This document shows, piece after piece, positions 10,362 to 18,156 of a DNA stretch of 64,000 bases (the first letter of the stretch is position 1; every line of letters begins with the position of its first letter). Source of the stretch: Microbacterium sp. LWH13-1.2 (GTDB lineage: Bacteria > Actinomycetota > Actinomycetes > Actinomycetales > Microbacteriaceae); the NCBI RefSeq assembly GCF_038397735.1, contig NZ_CP151635.1, forward strand, positions 3,348,001 to 3,412,000, given 5' to 3'. The notes under the pieces were generated by a model. That model was given only the letters and a program-made list of their open reading frames with translations. It had not been told where the DNA came from and made no database searches. The position numbers and the translations under genes were made by a program.

Positions 10362-11248
10362 TCCAGCTCCCAGGCGTCGGGGTTTTCGCCCTCCTCAAGC
10401 GGGTGCCCTAAGAATGAATCTGGCGTGGCTGTCTCCCAGTCAATGCCGCGTTCCTCGCACCAATCGCACGGCCCTTCCCAGCGGAGCGGTCCTTGCGAAT
10501 GCAGGACGCGGCGGACTCCGGTTCCGGAGACGCTGACTGGGCCGCCGTACCGCCAGCGGACCTCGGGGTGCAGGTGTCCGAACCAGGTGTAGATGCGGGT
10601 GCCGATACCGAGGCGAGTGTACCGCTGACCATCCCTCGTATTGTCCGAGGTCGAACGGACTCTGTCCGGATCTGAGTTGATCTCACCGAAGCCGCCGTCG
10701 AATAACAATCCTTTTGCGCGCAGTCCGCTTGCTGCGTGCTCGATGGTGAGGGTCTTCTCGGTTCTCCGCGATTCGAAGCGCACGTCAGAGGCAACATACG
10801 CGAACCCGTTCAGCACTTCCTCAAGCCGCGGCGCAAACACATCCGCCGCCACGAAGAAGGACACGTCATCGTCATGCCCCCAGACGGAGGCAGCTGCCGC
10901 CACCGCTTCAGTAACCCACGCCTCCCTCAGGTGAACGGGGCGGGGGTCGAAGGGATTGATGCGGTCCGCGCGGCGCAACCGCTCATGCTCAGAGAAGAGT
11001 GAGGCCAGCGCAACGGCCCGCGCCGCATCGCTGACTGGAGCTTTCATCGAACGAGCGAGTGCCTGGCGATATACAAGTTCTCGAGCGGGACGGCGCCGTC
11101 GCGTGAACAGAGTGACGCTCCGCAACTCCCGCTCCGCCCGCCTCACCTTTTCTTCAAACCACCGGGCATCCTGCAGGAGTTGCTCTGGACGCTTCAGCGG
11201 AGGCTGTCGAAGGTCGGCGGGCTGGCTGCGTCGGACCGGTTTCTCCAC
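10358..11248 (-). CDS. Hypothetical protein with a CxxC pair near the C-terminus
   Basis: About 296 residues if it starts at the GTG at 11248 (VEKPVRRSQP). The open frame continues upstream as an improbable Ser/Arg/Pro-rich sequence, so the start is uncertain, and no clear ribosome binding site precedes the GTG. The first 80 residues are very basic. The C-terminal part contains CDWCEERGIDWE, a CxxC that could hold a metal or be redox active. No family recognised. It lies convergent to the small gene at 10065. Confidence 0.55.
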   Translation of the reverse strand: MEKPVRRSQPADLRQPPLKRPEQLLQDARWFEEKVRRAERELRSVTLFTRRRRPARELVYRQALARSMKAPVSDAARAVALASLFSEHERLRRADRINPFDPRPVHLREAWVTEAVAAAASVWGHDDDVSFFVAADVFAPRLEEVLNGFAYVASDVRFESRRTEKTLTIEHAASGLRAKGLLFDGGFGEINSDPDRVRSTSDNTRDGQRYTRLGIGTRIYTWFGHLHPEVRWRYGGPVSVSGTGVRRVLHSQGPLRWEGPCDWCEERGIDWETATPDSFLGHPLEEGENPDAWELD

Positions 11249-11459
11249 GGATACGAGCGTATCGGTGCAGATCGGACCGAACGTGCGCCTGGTGCAACCA
11301 TAGCGCGCGGCGAGTCCTCTCCGCCGACTAGGTGATGGTACGCAGATCCCGGGGGAAGTTCGGCAGGGATGTGGGTGCTCAGCCCAAGGGGCGATGTTGG
11401 CCGTGGTGGGCACGGGGTCGCGGTGGCCGCACCGGACACCAATGGTGCGCGATGAGCCT

Positions 11460-12023
11460 TTACGACGCCATGACCGACTCGACGGACCCGTCCCACTGTC
11501 CGTTGAGGTGTCCGAACAGCCCGTCTTCCCACAGCGATTCGTCGTCGACCATGAGGTACATTGCCGCTGCGCGCAGCCGGTAGGCGCCGGCAACGAGGTC
11601 ACGTATGAAATCGACCATGGCCTCCGGGTTAGTGGGTACTGCGTCGGGGACGGAGTCGGCAAGGCGGGCAACAGGCGCAAGTTCCCATTGGGATCTGTCG
11701 GCCAGGCTCACGCGCAGAAAGTCATGGACGAACCGATTGCGACGCGAGTAGAGACCGCGGGCGATCTTCACTGCTCGGTGGATTGCGCGGCGTTCCTCCC
11801 CAATGAGCGAGGTGTTCTCGCGAATCATCGCCATGCATTCTTTCGCGGTGTCCGAGAAGAAAGGTGGGGCGTCCAGATATGACTCGAAGTCCCGGTGCCC
11901 CGCGAGGACCGAATGCAGAAATCGCAGCGCGACTTCCATGCGGACCGCTTCCATCCCGATACGGCCGAGCAACAGTGCTTGCTGGTCGGCGGGTTCCAGC
12001 TTGTGCAGGTCCGGGAGGCGCAT
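11460..12023 (-). CDS. Small helical protein with a HEPN-type RX4H motif
   Basis: A 187-residue, largely helical protein. Residues 95-100 read RNRFVH, fitting the R-N-x-x-x-H form of the catalytic motif of HEPN ribonucleases, which are frequent in toxin-antitoxin and abortive-infection systems. The motif lies in a helix after IHRAVKIARGLYSR, as expected for the second long HEPN helix. HEPN membership is inference from this motif and the helical pattern; the rest of the sequence is unfamiliar. It is read divergently from a three-helix membrane protein with only 59 bases between the start codons. Confidence 0.65.
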   Translation of the reverse strand: MRLPDLHKLEPADQQALLLGRIGMEAVRMEVALRFLHSVLAGHRDFESYLDAPPFFSDTAKECMAMIRENTSLIGEERRAIHRAVKIARGLYSRRNRFVHDFLRVSLADRSQWELAPVARLADSVPDAVPTNPEAMVDFIRDLVAGAYRLRAAAMYLMVDDESLWEDGLFGHLNGQWDGSVESVMAS

Positions 12024-12053
12024 GCGTCGATGGTGTCAGATCCGCGACCCAAC

Positions 12054-12084
12054 ATGTCCGTGTCCGTGGATACCCTTCGGACAT
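12054..12084. promoter_or_regulatory. 7-bp inverted repeat between HEPN-motif gene and membrane gene
   Basis: ATGTCCG (12054-12060) and CGGACAT (12078-12084) form a perfect dyad with a 17-base spacer. The right arm contains the ATG of the membrane protein. A GGATAC element just before that ATG could be a -10 box, giving a leaderless transcript, since no ribosome binding site is visible. The dyad may be an operator for the divergent pair. Confidence 0.35.
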
Positions 12085-12682
12085 GGACGTGACTTCAATC
12101 ATCACGGCACTTCTGACGACGACTGCTTTGGCGGGCCTGACCCTGGTCGGCCGGTCGCTCGTGCCCTCCGTCCGGTGGGCACGTCAGTTGGAGCGCGACC
12201 TCGTCATCCTCGGCGGTCTCGATGATGGGCCAGAAAGAGAGCTGTGGTCCGCGTCTGTTGACCGGCAGGCTGAGCGCTTGCGCCGGTATCGCGAGGAGAC
12301 CCCTTGGTGGGACAAAGTCATACCGGTTCTCGCGTTCGTGGGTGTGGTCGTATCCGTGGTGACTTTCGGGTTCAATGACCTCGGCCGCGATGTGTTCGTA
12401 AAGGACGCGGCGGTCATGATCCCGCTGTCTATCGTCGCTGTCCTCGGGGCGTTGTATTTCGTCATCCTTTTCGTACGCGGGCGGGACTTGTCCGAAGCCG
12501 TTCGTTCCCGAGAAGGTCAGGGCGCCCGGGATGTATCGGGAGACCTTCATTCCGGAGTGTCCGAGAGGGATGTAGTCCATGGCTGTTCGAAAGGCGATGG
12601 ACCCCATGACGGATCCTCATATCCGCCGACGCGCAGCCGGGACTCGAGTCGCGATGATGGCGCTCTGCGCGGGCGCGGATGA
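12083..12682 (+). CDS. Three-helix membrane protein, C-terminus running into foreign remnant
   Basis: A 199-residue protein starting MDVTSIITALLTTTAL. Hydrophobic segments lie near residues 4-26, 80-98 and 112-135, with a charged cytoplasmic loop between the first two. No known family was recognised. The last 65 residues, after about position 12487, are read antisense through a remnant of an aldo/keto reductase gene and look non-native (Ser/Arg/Gly/Asp-rich). The original gene may therefore have been truncated at a DNA junction and now stops at a chance codon. Divergent partner of the HEPN-motif gene. Confidence 0.6.
   Translation: MDVTSIITALLTTTALAGLTLVGRSLVPSVRWARQLERDLVILGGLDDGPERELWSASVDRQAERLRRYREETPWWDKVIPVLAFVGVVVSVVTFGFNDLGRDVFVKDAAVMIPLSIVAVLGALYFVILFVRGRDLSEAVRSREGQGARDVSGDLHSGVSERDVVHGCSKGDGPHDGSSYPPTRSRDSSRDDGALRGRG
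12488..12580 (-). pseudogene. 5' fragment of an aldo/keto reductase gene
   Basis: On the minus strand an ATG at 12580 opens 31 codons beginning MDYIPLGHSGMKVS and continuing to GALTFSGTNGFG. This is the unmistakable first beta-hairpin and strand of an aldo/keto reductase (compare the intact family member at 28859-29848, which reads VRLGGSGLRISKV). The homology stops abruptly near 12488, where the sequence becomes the antisense of the membrane protein gene. The remaining roughly 300 codons are absent. It is a gene remnant marking a recombination or insertion junction. Confidence 0.75.
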
Positions 12683-12686
12683 TCTA

Positions 12687-15600
12687 CTACTCCGACTTCC
12701 GTCTGCGTACTTTTTCGCGGGGGCGCATCCACCGGCTCCGAGCCAGTTCCTCCATTGTGGTTTCAGGTAGGGCGTCGCGCACGTACATCAGCCAAGCGTT
12801 TACCTGCGCGTCGAGACGCGTGTGCCCCTCCTTACCGAACGCACCAGCGAAGCGAACGAGCAGGTCTGCGACGAGGGGCGCGTCTGCTCGACTCGCCGTC
12901 TTGAGTAGCGCCTCAAGGGGCTCGACGAGCGCGGCGACGACAACGGTATTGCGAGGTAGGGTCGCGTAGATCCGAGCCGCTGCACTGCGGGCATGCATGT
13001 CAGGTGCTGCCGTGATGGCGTTGGCCGCATCTTCGATAAACCGGGAGTCGATCCCGCGAGATGCGATGGCACGGAGGGTGTTTGCGTCCTCCTCGAGGTC
13101 TGCGGCTTCCCGCCACAGGATCGACCTATCCATCTGCGGTGCCCGCTGTGCATACACCTGCCACGCTTGGTCGGGTACCGCTGAGTAGCCTGCACCATCG
13201 AACGCTATGCGGAGGTCGTCAACCGTCGGCGCTGTCGCTATCCAGGGCGGGAGAATGTCACCGCCGATAAACGCATAGTGAGGGGAGATTTCGTCGTAGC
13301 TCAGGGCCTTCACCTTCCGACGAAGATCGAGGAGCCGTTGCTGCGCGTGGAAGATCATCGCGACGGGTCCCACGCTCGCTGCCTGAACCTGTGGAAGCTG
13401 TGCGCGCAGGGTGTCCACGACGGGAACCAACACATCTGCGGGTTGTGCCCTCACCTGACTGAGAGCATGGGTCAGATGAGACTGTTCGCGCTCGTCGGAC
13501 GTCATGCTCACGAGAAGCGTCGCAGCGAACTCGTGCATGACTTTCGTGAGAGCGGGAAGGCGGCTTAGCGCGTCAGAGACCGAGAGTAGGGTATCGAGTC
13601 GTTCAGGCGGGACCTCGCCGGGACTTCGGTACGCACGCTCGAGGATGTCGACAACCGAATCGGCGGGGAAGTCAAATTCCTGCGGCATCAACGCCACAAC
13701 AGCGGAGATGCCCGACACTACGGGCTTCGGATCTCTCGCATCGTCTTTCGTGACGATCCGGAGCAACGCGCCCAACGCCGGGAGGAGGCGCTTCGTGGAC
13801 GGTGCGACTCCTTCCACAGGAAGATGCTTCGCGACGGCGGACTTGAACTGCGATGGTGCTTTCGCGGCCAGAGCCTCGAGCATCTCGTCGGCCGCGGCGA
13901 CTCTGGTGGATTCGTCGCGCAGCCCCGATCCCACGACGCGCAGGTAATTGGGTATGGCCTCGCTGTTGCCGATAGCGCGAATGCGGAACACTTTCGCAAG
14001 CCACGCTCTCGTGTTTGTGACTGATAGGGCTTCGTGGAATCGGAGGAGCGAATCGGTTGCTGCTCTGACCTGGTCCAACCGGGCAGTGTCATCGCCGGGG
14101 ATGTCGTCCGTGCTCAAGAGATCGGCAAGACGCTTCGCGTCTGCAAGTTCGAGACCGGCGCTTTGACCCTGGTCAAGTCGGGATATCAAGCTCTCGAGAA
14201 CTCTGGGATCCTCGCGCACCACCGAGATAGCGGTGTCGACGAGTTCGTGTCGCGCAGCGTGCAGTGTGGACGCGGGAGCGAGCTCCGTCATCGCGTAGAT
14301 GGCGGGAGCCATCAGCTGCGGGTTCGGGTAGGTGGTTCGCAGCACACCACCGACCCACTCCTGATCCTTGGTCGGGGCGAGTGCGCGCACGTAGCCGAGA
14401 GTCGCGGAGTCGTCGAGTTGCAATACGGCGTCGGCGGCGACGATACGATCCCAGGAACCAGCCACCTGTGGCAGGAGCGCCCGTCGATGGCCCTCGTCGA
14501 GGCTCGATAAGAGGGCTCCCGACAGTCCTCGAAGGCTCATCGCTTCCGCGCTTGGTTCCCCTTCGATGCTATTGAGCATCATCTCCACGGCGCGGTATCG
14601 GTCGTTCGATGATGCTTTCTCGAGGAGAGCGAGTGTTTCGGTGCGGGGAACTTCGGTGGCGGCTTCCACTGCGGCAAACACCGCCGGGTTCTCGAACTGG
14701 AGCATTCGTTCGCCGGTGCCGAGCTGGATGAGGTCGGCCATCGGCAGGGTGACCTGCATGTCTCGCAGCTTCTCGAGGTAGCGCTCGAGTTGTTGCCCCA
14801 GAGCGATGGACACCGCATTGTTGGGGGCGGAGGGCGTCGGGCTGCCATCGCTGCCCGACGGCGCCGCTTCCAGTCCCCAGGTGAAAACGGCGTCGTACGC
14901 GGCCCTCTTCTCGGTGTACTGCTTGACCAGCGGGGCGATGGTCTCCCCGGGGTCGGTGGTCGCCCGCTTCGCGACATGGGTGAGAAGGCTCGGGTAGTGC
15001 TCGAGGTCTGCGTAGAACAGAGGGAACTCTGTCTGCAGCACGGTCAGCACGGCGATCTCGTCTGCTCGTTCCGTCCACGAGTTGCGGAACGAATGCACCA
15101 TGCGGGCGTTGATGGCGAAGTCGTTCAGGATGACCTTCGTCCGTCGCGGACTCGTGAGGTGAGGCGGCGAGAGGATAGAGATAACGCGGTCGAGCGCTTC
15201 CTGCCCATACCGAGTGCGCAGCTCACCCCAGACCCCACCCTGCTTTTCGGCGATGAGGTCTCGCGCGTACTTTCGAAAGCCTTTCCGTGGCTGTGGGGGA
15301 AGGGCGATCTGGTACGTGAAGATCTTGTCCAGGTACTCGCCAGCCGTGCTGTAGTACGGGCGTCCTGGGCGGTGCGGGACGGTGCGAAGCATCTCGTCTT
15401 CTGCCGTCGCGACGACGCTCTCACGGTCGAAGGCAACCACGAAGATGCAGTTGTCTTCTCCGACGAACCGGCGCAGTCCTTCGAGGGTGCTCATTGTCGC
15501 TGCGGGGGCGCACCGGTCGAGCTCGTCCACGAGGATCACCTGCGTGGTCTTTGACCGCTTGAGGATCTCGGTGAAGATCTTGCGGAACTGCGTCACGTGC

Positions 15601-16358
15601 GCGGGGCCCGATTCCTCGACGGTGACGGACCATAGTTTGGTGACGACGCCGAGGAGAACGACGAGAAGTGTCCCCCCGGCCGCGGCCGTCGTCCATGCGA
15701 TGAGGGCGGGTACGTACTTCGTCCAGAGATGCTCCCAGGTGAAGGGATCAGCTACTCCGGCGTTGGCCTGGAACCAGGGCACAACGAACACCACGAACGC
15801 CAGCACGAGGACGAGAAGAATGTTCAGAAGAACCTTCAACACGGGATGTGTGATTTCGATCCCGAGGGGAAGGTTGACAGACCGGTTTGCTTGGAACAGG
15901 CGCTGTTCGATGTTCTTGGGGCTGTGAGGGACGTGGGGTGCGACGGTGGCGAGGAAGTTGGATTCGAAGGTTTCGTCCGCCATCTGCCATGCGTCGAAGT
16001 CGACGGGCGTGAACCGGGGCTTCTTGTCCTTAACGTGTGGTTCCAGGAACGGAACCTTCCGCAGTCTTCGTGTGAACCAAGTGGCCCTCTTGTAGGTGTC
16101 GAGTTCCTCTTTCAGCAAGCCGAAGAAGGTGGACTTACCGGAACCCCAGGGGCCGTTGACGGCGATGTTGACGCTCGTCTCGCCAGCAGCAATCAGTTGG
16201 GCGACGCGCTTGGCGACGATGCGGTGCTGGAACCGGTCAGCGCTCTCGGGTACTGAGCCGTTCTCGTTGGGTCGCAGGGGTGCGTTGCTGATGAGGTCAT
16301 CGGCGCTCAGTGCGGCGTGCGTGATCTTGTCGGTCGTCACATCAACGTGGTCAGCCAT
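12687..16358 (-). CDS. KAP-family P-loop NTPase, large, membrane-anchored
   Basis: This 1223-residue protein has a Walker A motif GPWGSGKST (residues 69-77) and a Walker B motif VILVDELD (274-281). Two membrane helices (about 176-196 and 217-240) are inserted between them. This arrangement is the hallmark of KAP NTPases (Kidins220/ARMS and PifA type). PifA of plasmid F excludes phage T7, so a defence role is plausible. The C-terminal 700 residues are helical and repeat-like, possibly a TPR/HEAT-like sensor. A ribosome binding site (GAGGAA) precedes the ATG. Third positions are visibly less G/C-biased than in flanking operons, suggesting transfer. Confidence 0.88.
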   Translation of the reverse strand: MADHVDVTTDKITHAALSADDLISNAPLRPNENGSVPESADRFQHRIVAKRVAQLIAAGETSVNIAVNGPWGSGKSTFFGLLKEELDTYKRATWFTRRLRKVPFLEPHVKDKKPRFTPVDFDAWQMADETFESNFLATVAPHVPHSPKNIEQRLFQANRSVNLPLGIEITHPVLKVLLNILLVLVLAFVVFVVPWFQANAGVADPFTWEHLWTKYVPALIAWTTAAAGGTLLVVLLGVVTKLWSVTVEESGPAHVTQFRKIFTEILKRSKTTQVILVDELDRCAPAATMSTLEGLRRFVGEDNCIFVVAFDRESVVATAEDEMLRTVPHRPGRPYYSTAGEYLDKIFTYQIALPPQPRKGFRKYARDLIAEKQGGVWGELRTRYGQEALDRVISILSPPHLTSPRRTKVILNDFAINARMVHSFRNSWTERADEIAVLTVLQTEFPLFYADLEHYPSLLTHVAKRATTDPGETIAPLVKQYTEKRAAYDAVFTWGLEAAPSGSDGSPTPSAPNNAVSIALGQQLERYLEKLRDMQVTLPMADLIQLGTGERMLQFENPAVFAAVEAATEVPRTETLALLEKASSNDRYRAVEMMLNSIEGEPSAEAMSLRGLSGALLSSLDEGHRRALLPQVAGSWDRIVAADAVLQLDDSATLGYVRALAPTKDQEWVGGVLRTTYPNPQLMAPAIYAMTELAPASTLHAARHELVDTAISVVREDPRVLESLISRLDQGQSAGLELADAKRLADLLSTDDIPGDDTARLDQVRAATDSLLRFHEALSVTNTRAWLAKVFRIRAIGNSEAIPNYLRVVGSGLRDESTRVAAADEMLEALAAKAPSQFKSAVAKHLPVEGVAPSTKRLLPALGALLRIVTKDDARDPKPVVSGISAVVALMPQEFDFPADSVVDILERAYRSPGEVPPERLDTLLSVSDALSRLPALTKVMHEFAATLLVSMTSDEREQSHLTHALSQVRAQPADVLVPVVDTLRAQLPQVQAASVGPVAMIFHAQQRLLDLRRKVKALSYDEISPHYAFIGGDILPPWIATAPTVDDLRIAFDGAGYSAVPDQAWQVYAQRAPQMDRSILWREAADLEEDANTLRAIASRGIDSRFIEDAANAITAAPDMHARSAAARIYATLPRNTVVVAALVEPLEALLKTASRADAPLVADLLVRFAGAFGKEGHTRLDAQVNAWLMYVRDALPETTMEELARSRWMRPREKVRRRKSE

Positions 16359-16720
16359 CAGGTTCCTCGGGTCGGCGCAACGATGGCCCCCAGAAGCCAG
16401 CTGCTGGGACCGCAGGTCGCAAGACGAAGTCGCAGGGGAAGGCTCAGTGCTCGGCGCGCCCCCTGCCTCATCCTGGCACTCGCAGGTCGCGCGGACCGCA
16501 GATGTGGGTGCCGTGTCGACTTCGCGGGCTCGTCAGGGCTTACGTACTCCGATGGTGAGGAGCAGGTTCGCGTGTGCGCGCTGGTCGCCCGACGCGAGGA
16601 TCACGGCGACCATGTCACCACTCGCCGCGGCATAGAAGTCCTAGAGGCCGTGAGGAATGTGCTCTTTTTGCAGGTAGGTTTCTGACCCAGAAAGAAACGT
16701 AGGCGACAAGGATGACGCTA
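16359..16720. other. Intergenic region between KAP NTPase gene and AlbA_2 gene
   Basis: These 362 bases hold the KAP ribosome binding site and presumably its own promoter, so it is probably transcribed separately from the AlbA_2 gene. Short frames cross it on both strands, including a 26-codon minus-strand frame ending at 16533, but none has a recognisable product or ribosome binding site. I see no repeat. Confidence 0.5.
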
Positions 16721-17959
16721 CTACAGCGTTGTGGTTTGGTTCTCTTCGACGCCGAGCGCCTGCACGAAGGCCGCGCGGGATCCCAGGCTGTGGAGCAGTC
16801 GACCGACGAGGCGGTCAACGACAGCCCACGGATTCTGCTCGATTTCAAACAGATGCGCGGTCGTCGTCATGGAGTAGTCGAGCCGTTCGTACGGGGAGGA
16901 CTCTCCGTGGTACCGCGTGTGGGCGATCCGTTGGCTGAATTTGTCCTGTAGCCCGTCTGCATGCACACCGAATCCCCAGAGGCCCCGGTAGCCGGTCGCC
17001 ACCGAGATTTGCTGCGCCAGGAGCATCGCGCGCCAGCAGTACGCGACGATCCCATCATCGTTGACGACGGCAACATGTCCACCGCCAGACGACAGGAAGT
17101 CAATCGCGCGCCCCAGCATGATCCGGAAGCCGCCTGTGTCATGGAACTCAAGGTCGACGATGTCGCGCTCTTCGGTGCCGTCAACGAGTTCGGGTCTCCC
17201 GGGTGTGAGGTTTGTCCACGCGCTTCCATCTGCACGTCGGTTCCAGTCGTTCGGTGTGTGCAGCGTCATCCGCGGCGTGCGCAACGCGGAGGGAAGAGCC
17301 TCCTCCACTCCCTTGATGATGTTCAACGCGGGTCCGGGGTTAGGTGCGCGAGACACGGACTCGAAGACCTGGCGGTGGAGCTGCGTGAGGGGTTCAGCAA
17401 TCAGATGCACGTGCCCCTCTAGACGCCGGTTCTCCGACACGACGACACGTGAGGACCACGCGGTCAGGAGTTCTTGTACGCGGTCAAGGGGTTCGCGACG
17501 CGTCTGATGCAGGCGGACAACTTCAGCGTCCGTGAGCACGCGCTTCGTGCGGTCTCCGCGCGCGGGGTACCGGCCTAGAACCATGTGAGGCGCGAACGGC
17601 GACGGGGGTACCTCAACGTAAAGGAATCCGACGCTCGGGTCGTCGTCGGAGGGGATATCCGTGACCCGAATCGGAAGGGGAGGGTCGACCCGGTTCGCGG
17701 CGATCTGTTCGAGCTTCTCCGCGGCTCCCGCGAGCGGGAACGGGGTGAGGGTCAGCCCGCCACCCTTCTCTTCAACGCCGATAAGCAGCGCTCCGCCATC
17801 GATAGCAAAGCTCGCCAGATCCCGCGCGGTTTCGGCCCGGGCGCCGTCCGAGGATCCGGTCTCGCGTTTGAAATCGAGCCCCGCGTTCTCGCGAAGGTCG
17901 CCTGTGTCGAGGGCGAGTGTGAGATCCTGCTCAGTTCTGGGTGGCCACATGGTCCACAT
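16721..17959 (-). CDS. AlbA_2/Schlafen-type putative DNA-binding protein
   Basis: This 412-residue protein begins with a domain read as LRENAGLDFKRE, then ETARDLASFAIDGGALLIGVEE (residues about 22-64 in two blocks). This is the core of the AlbA_2 domain, also called Schlafen AlbA_2, found in bacterial regulators and in several anti-phage and Schlafen-like proteins. The C-terminal two thirds are not recognised. The start may be the ATG at 17959 or three codons later. It lies between an Mrr-like nuclease gene and a KAP NTPase gene on the same strand. The shared orientation suggests one functional module, although the gaps of 197 and 362 bases argue against a tight operon. Confidence 0.78.
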   Translation of the reverse strand: MWTMWPPRTEQDLTLALDTGDLRENAGLDFKRETGSSDGARAETARDLASFAIDGGALLIGVEEKGGGLTLTPFPLAGAAEKLEQIAANRVDPPLPIRVTDIPSDDDPSVGFLYVEVPPSPFAPHMVLGRYPARGDRTKRVLTDAEVVRLHQTRREPLDRVQELLTAWSSRVVVSENRRLEGHVHLIAEPLTQLHRQVFESVSRAPNPGPALNIIKGVEEALPSALRTPRMTLHTPNDWNRRADGSAWTNLTPGRPELVDGTEERDIVDLEFHDTGGFRIMLGRAIDFLSSGGGHVAVVNDDGIVAYCWRAMLLAQQISVATGYRGLWGFGVHADGLQDKFSQRIAHTRYHGESSPYERLDYSMTTTAHLFEIEQNPWAVVDRLVGRLLHSLGSRAAFVQALGVEENQTTTL

Positions 17960-18028
17960 CCTGGCATGGCATCACGACACGTTCGTTCGCGGTCTATACG
18001 CGCAAGGCCCATCGACGACCGCTCACTT

Positions 18029-18048
18029 TCGCAATATGACACTTGCGA
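18029..18048. promoter_or_regulatory. Inverted repeat upstream of the AlbA_2 gene
   Basis: TCGCAA and TTGCGA are perfect 6-bp arms around TATGACAC, about 70 bases before the AlbA_2 start. On the minus strand the spacer gives CATATT, a plausible -10 box, so a bound repressor would block transcription. The regulator is unknown. Confidence 0.35.
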
Positions 18049-18156
18049 CAACCATAGTGACCCCGGTCGAGGGTACACAGCCGCGCCACGCTAAGTGACG
18101 CGGGCGCCCGTCCGGCCGATGTGGCGCCGTCGTCTGCTTCCCGGCTAGTTCATCGG

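Noticed and set aside
12095-12607. 170-codon minus strand frame beginning with aldo/keto reductase sequence
   Set aside because: Only the first 31 codons after 12580 are reductase-like. The rest is antisense of the membrane protein gene, so it is a remnant and not an intact gene.
16533-16613. 26-codon minus strand frame in the KAP upstream gap
   Set aside because: Too short, no ribosome binding site and no recognisable product.
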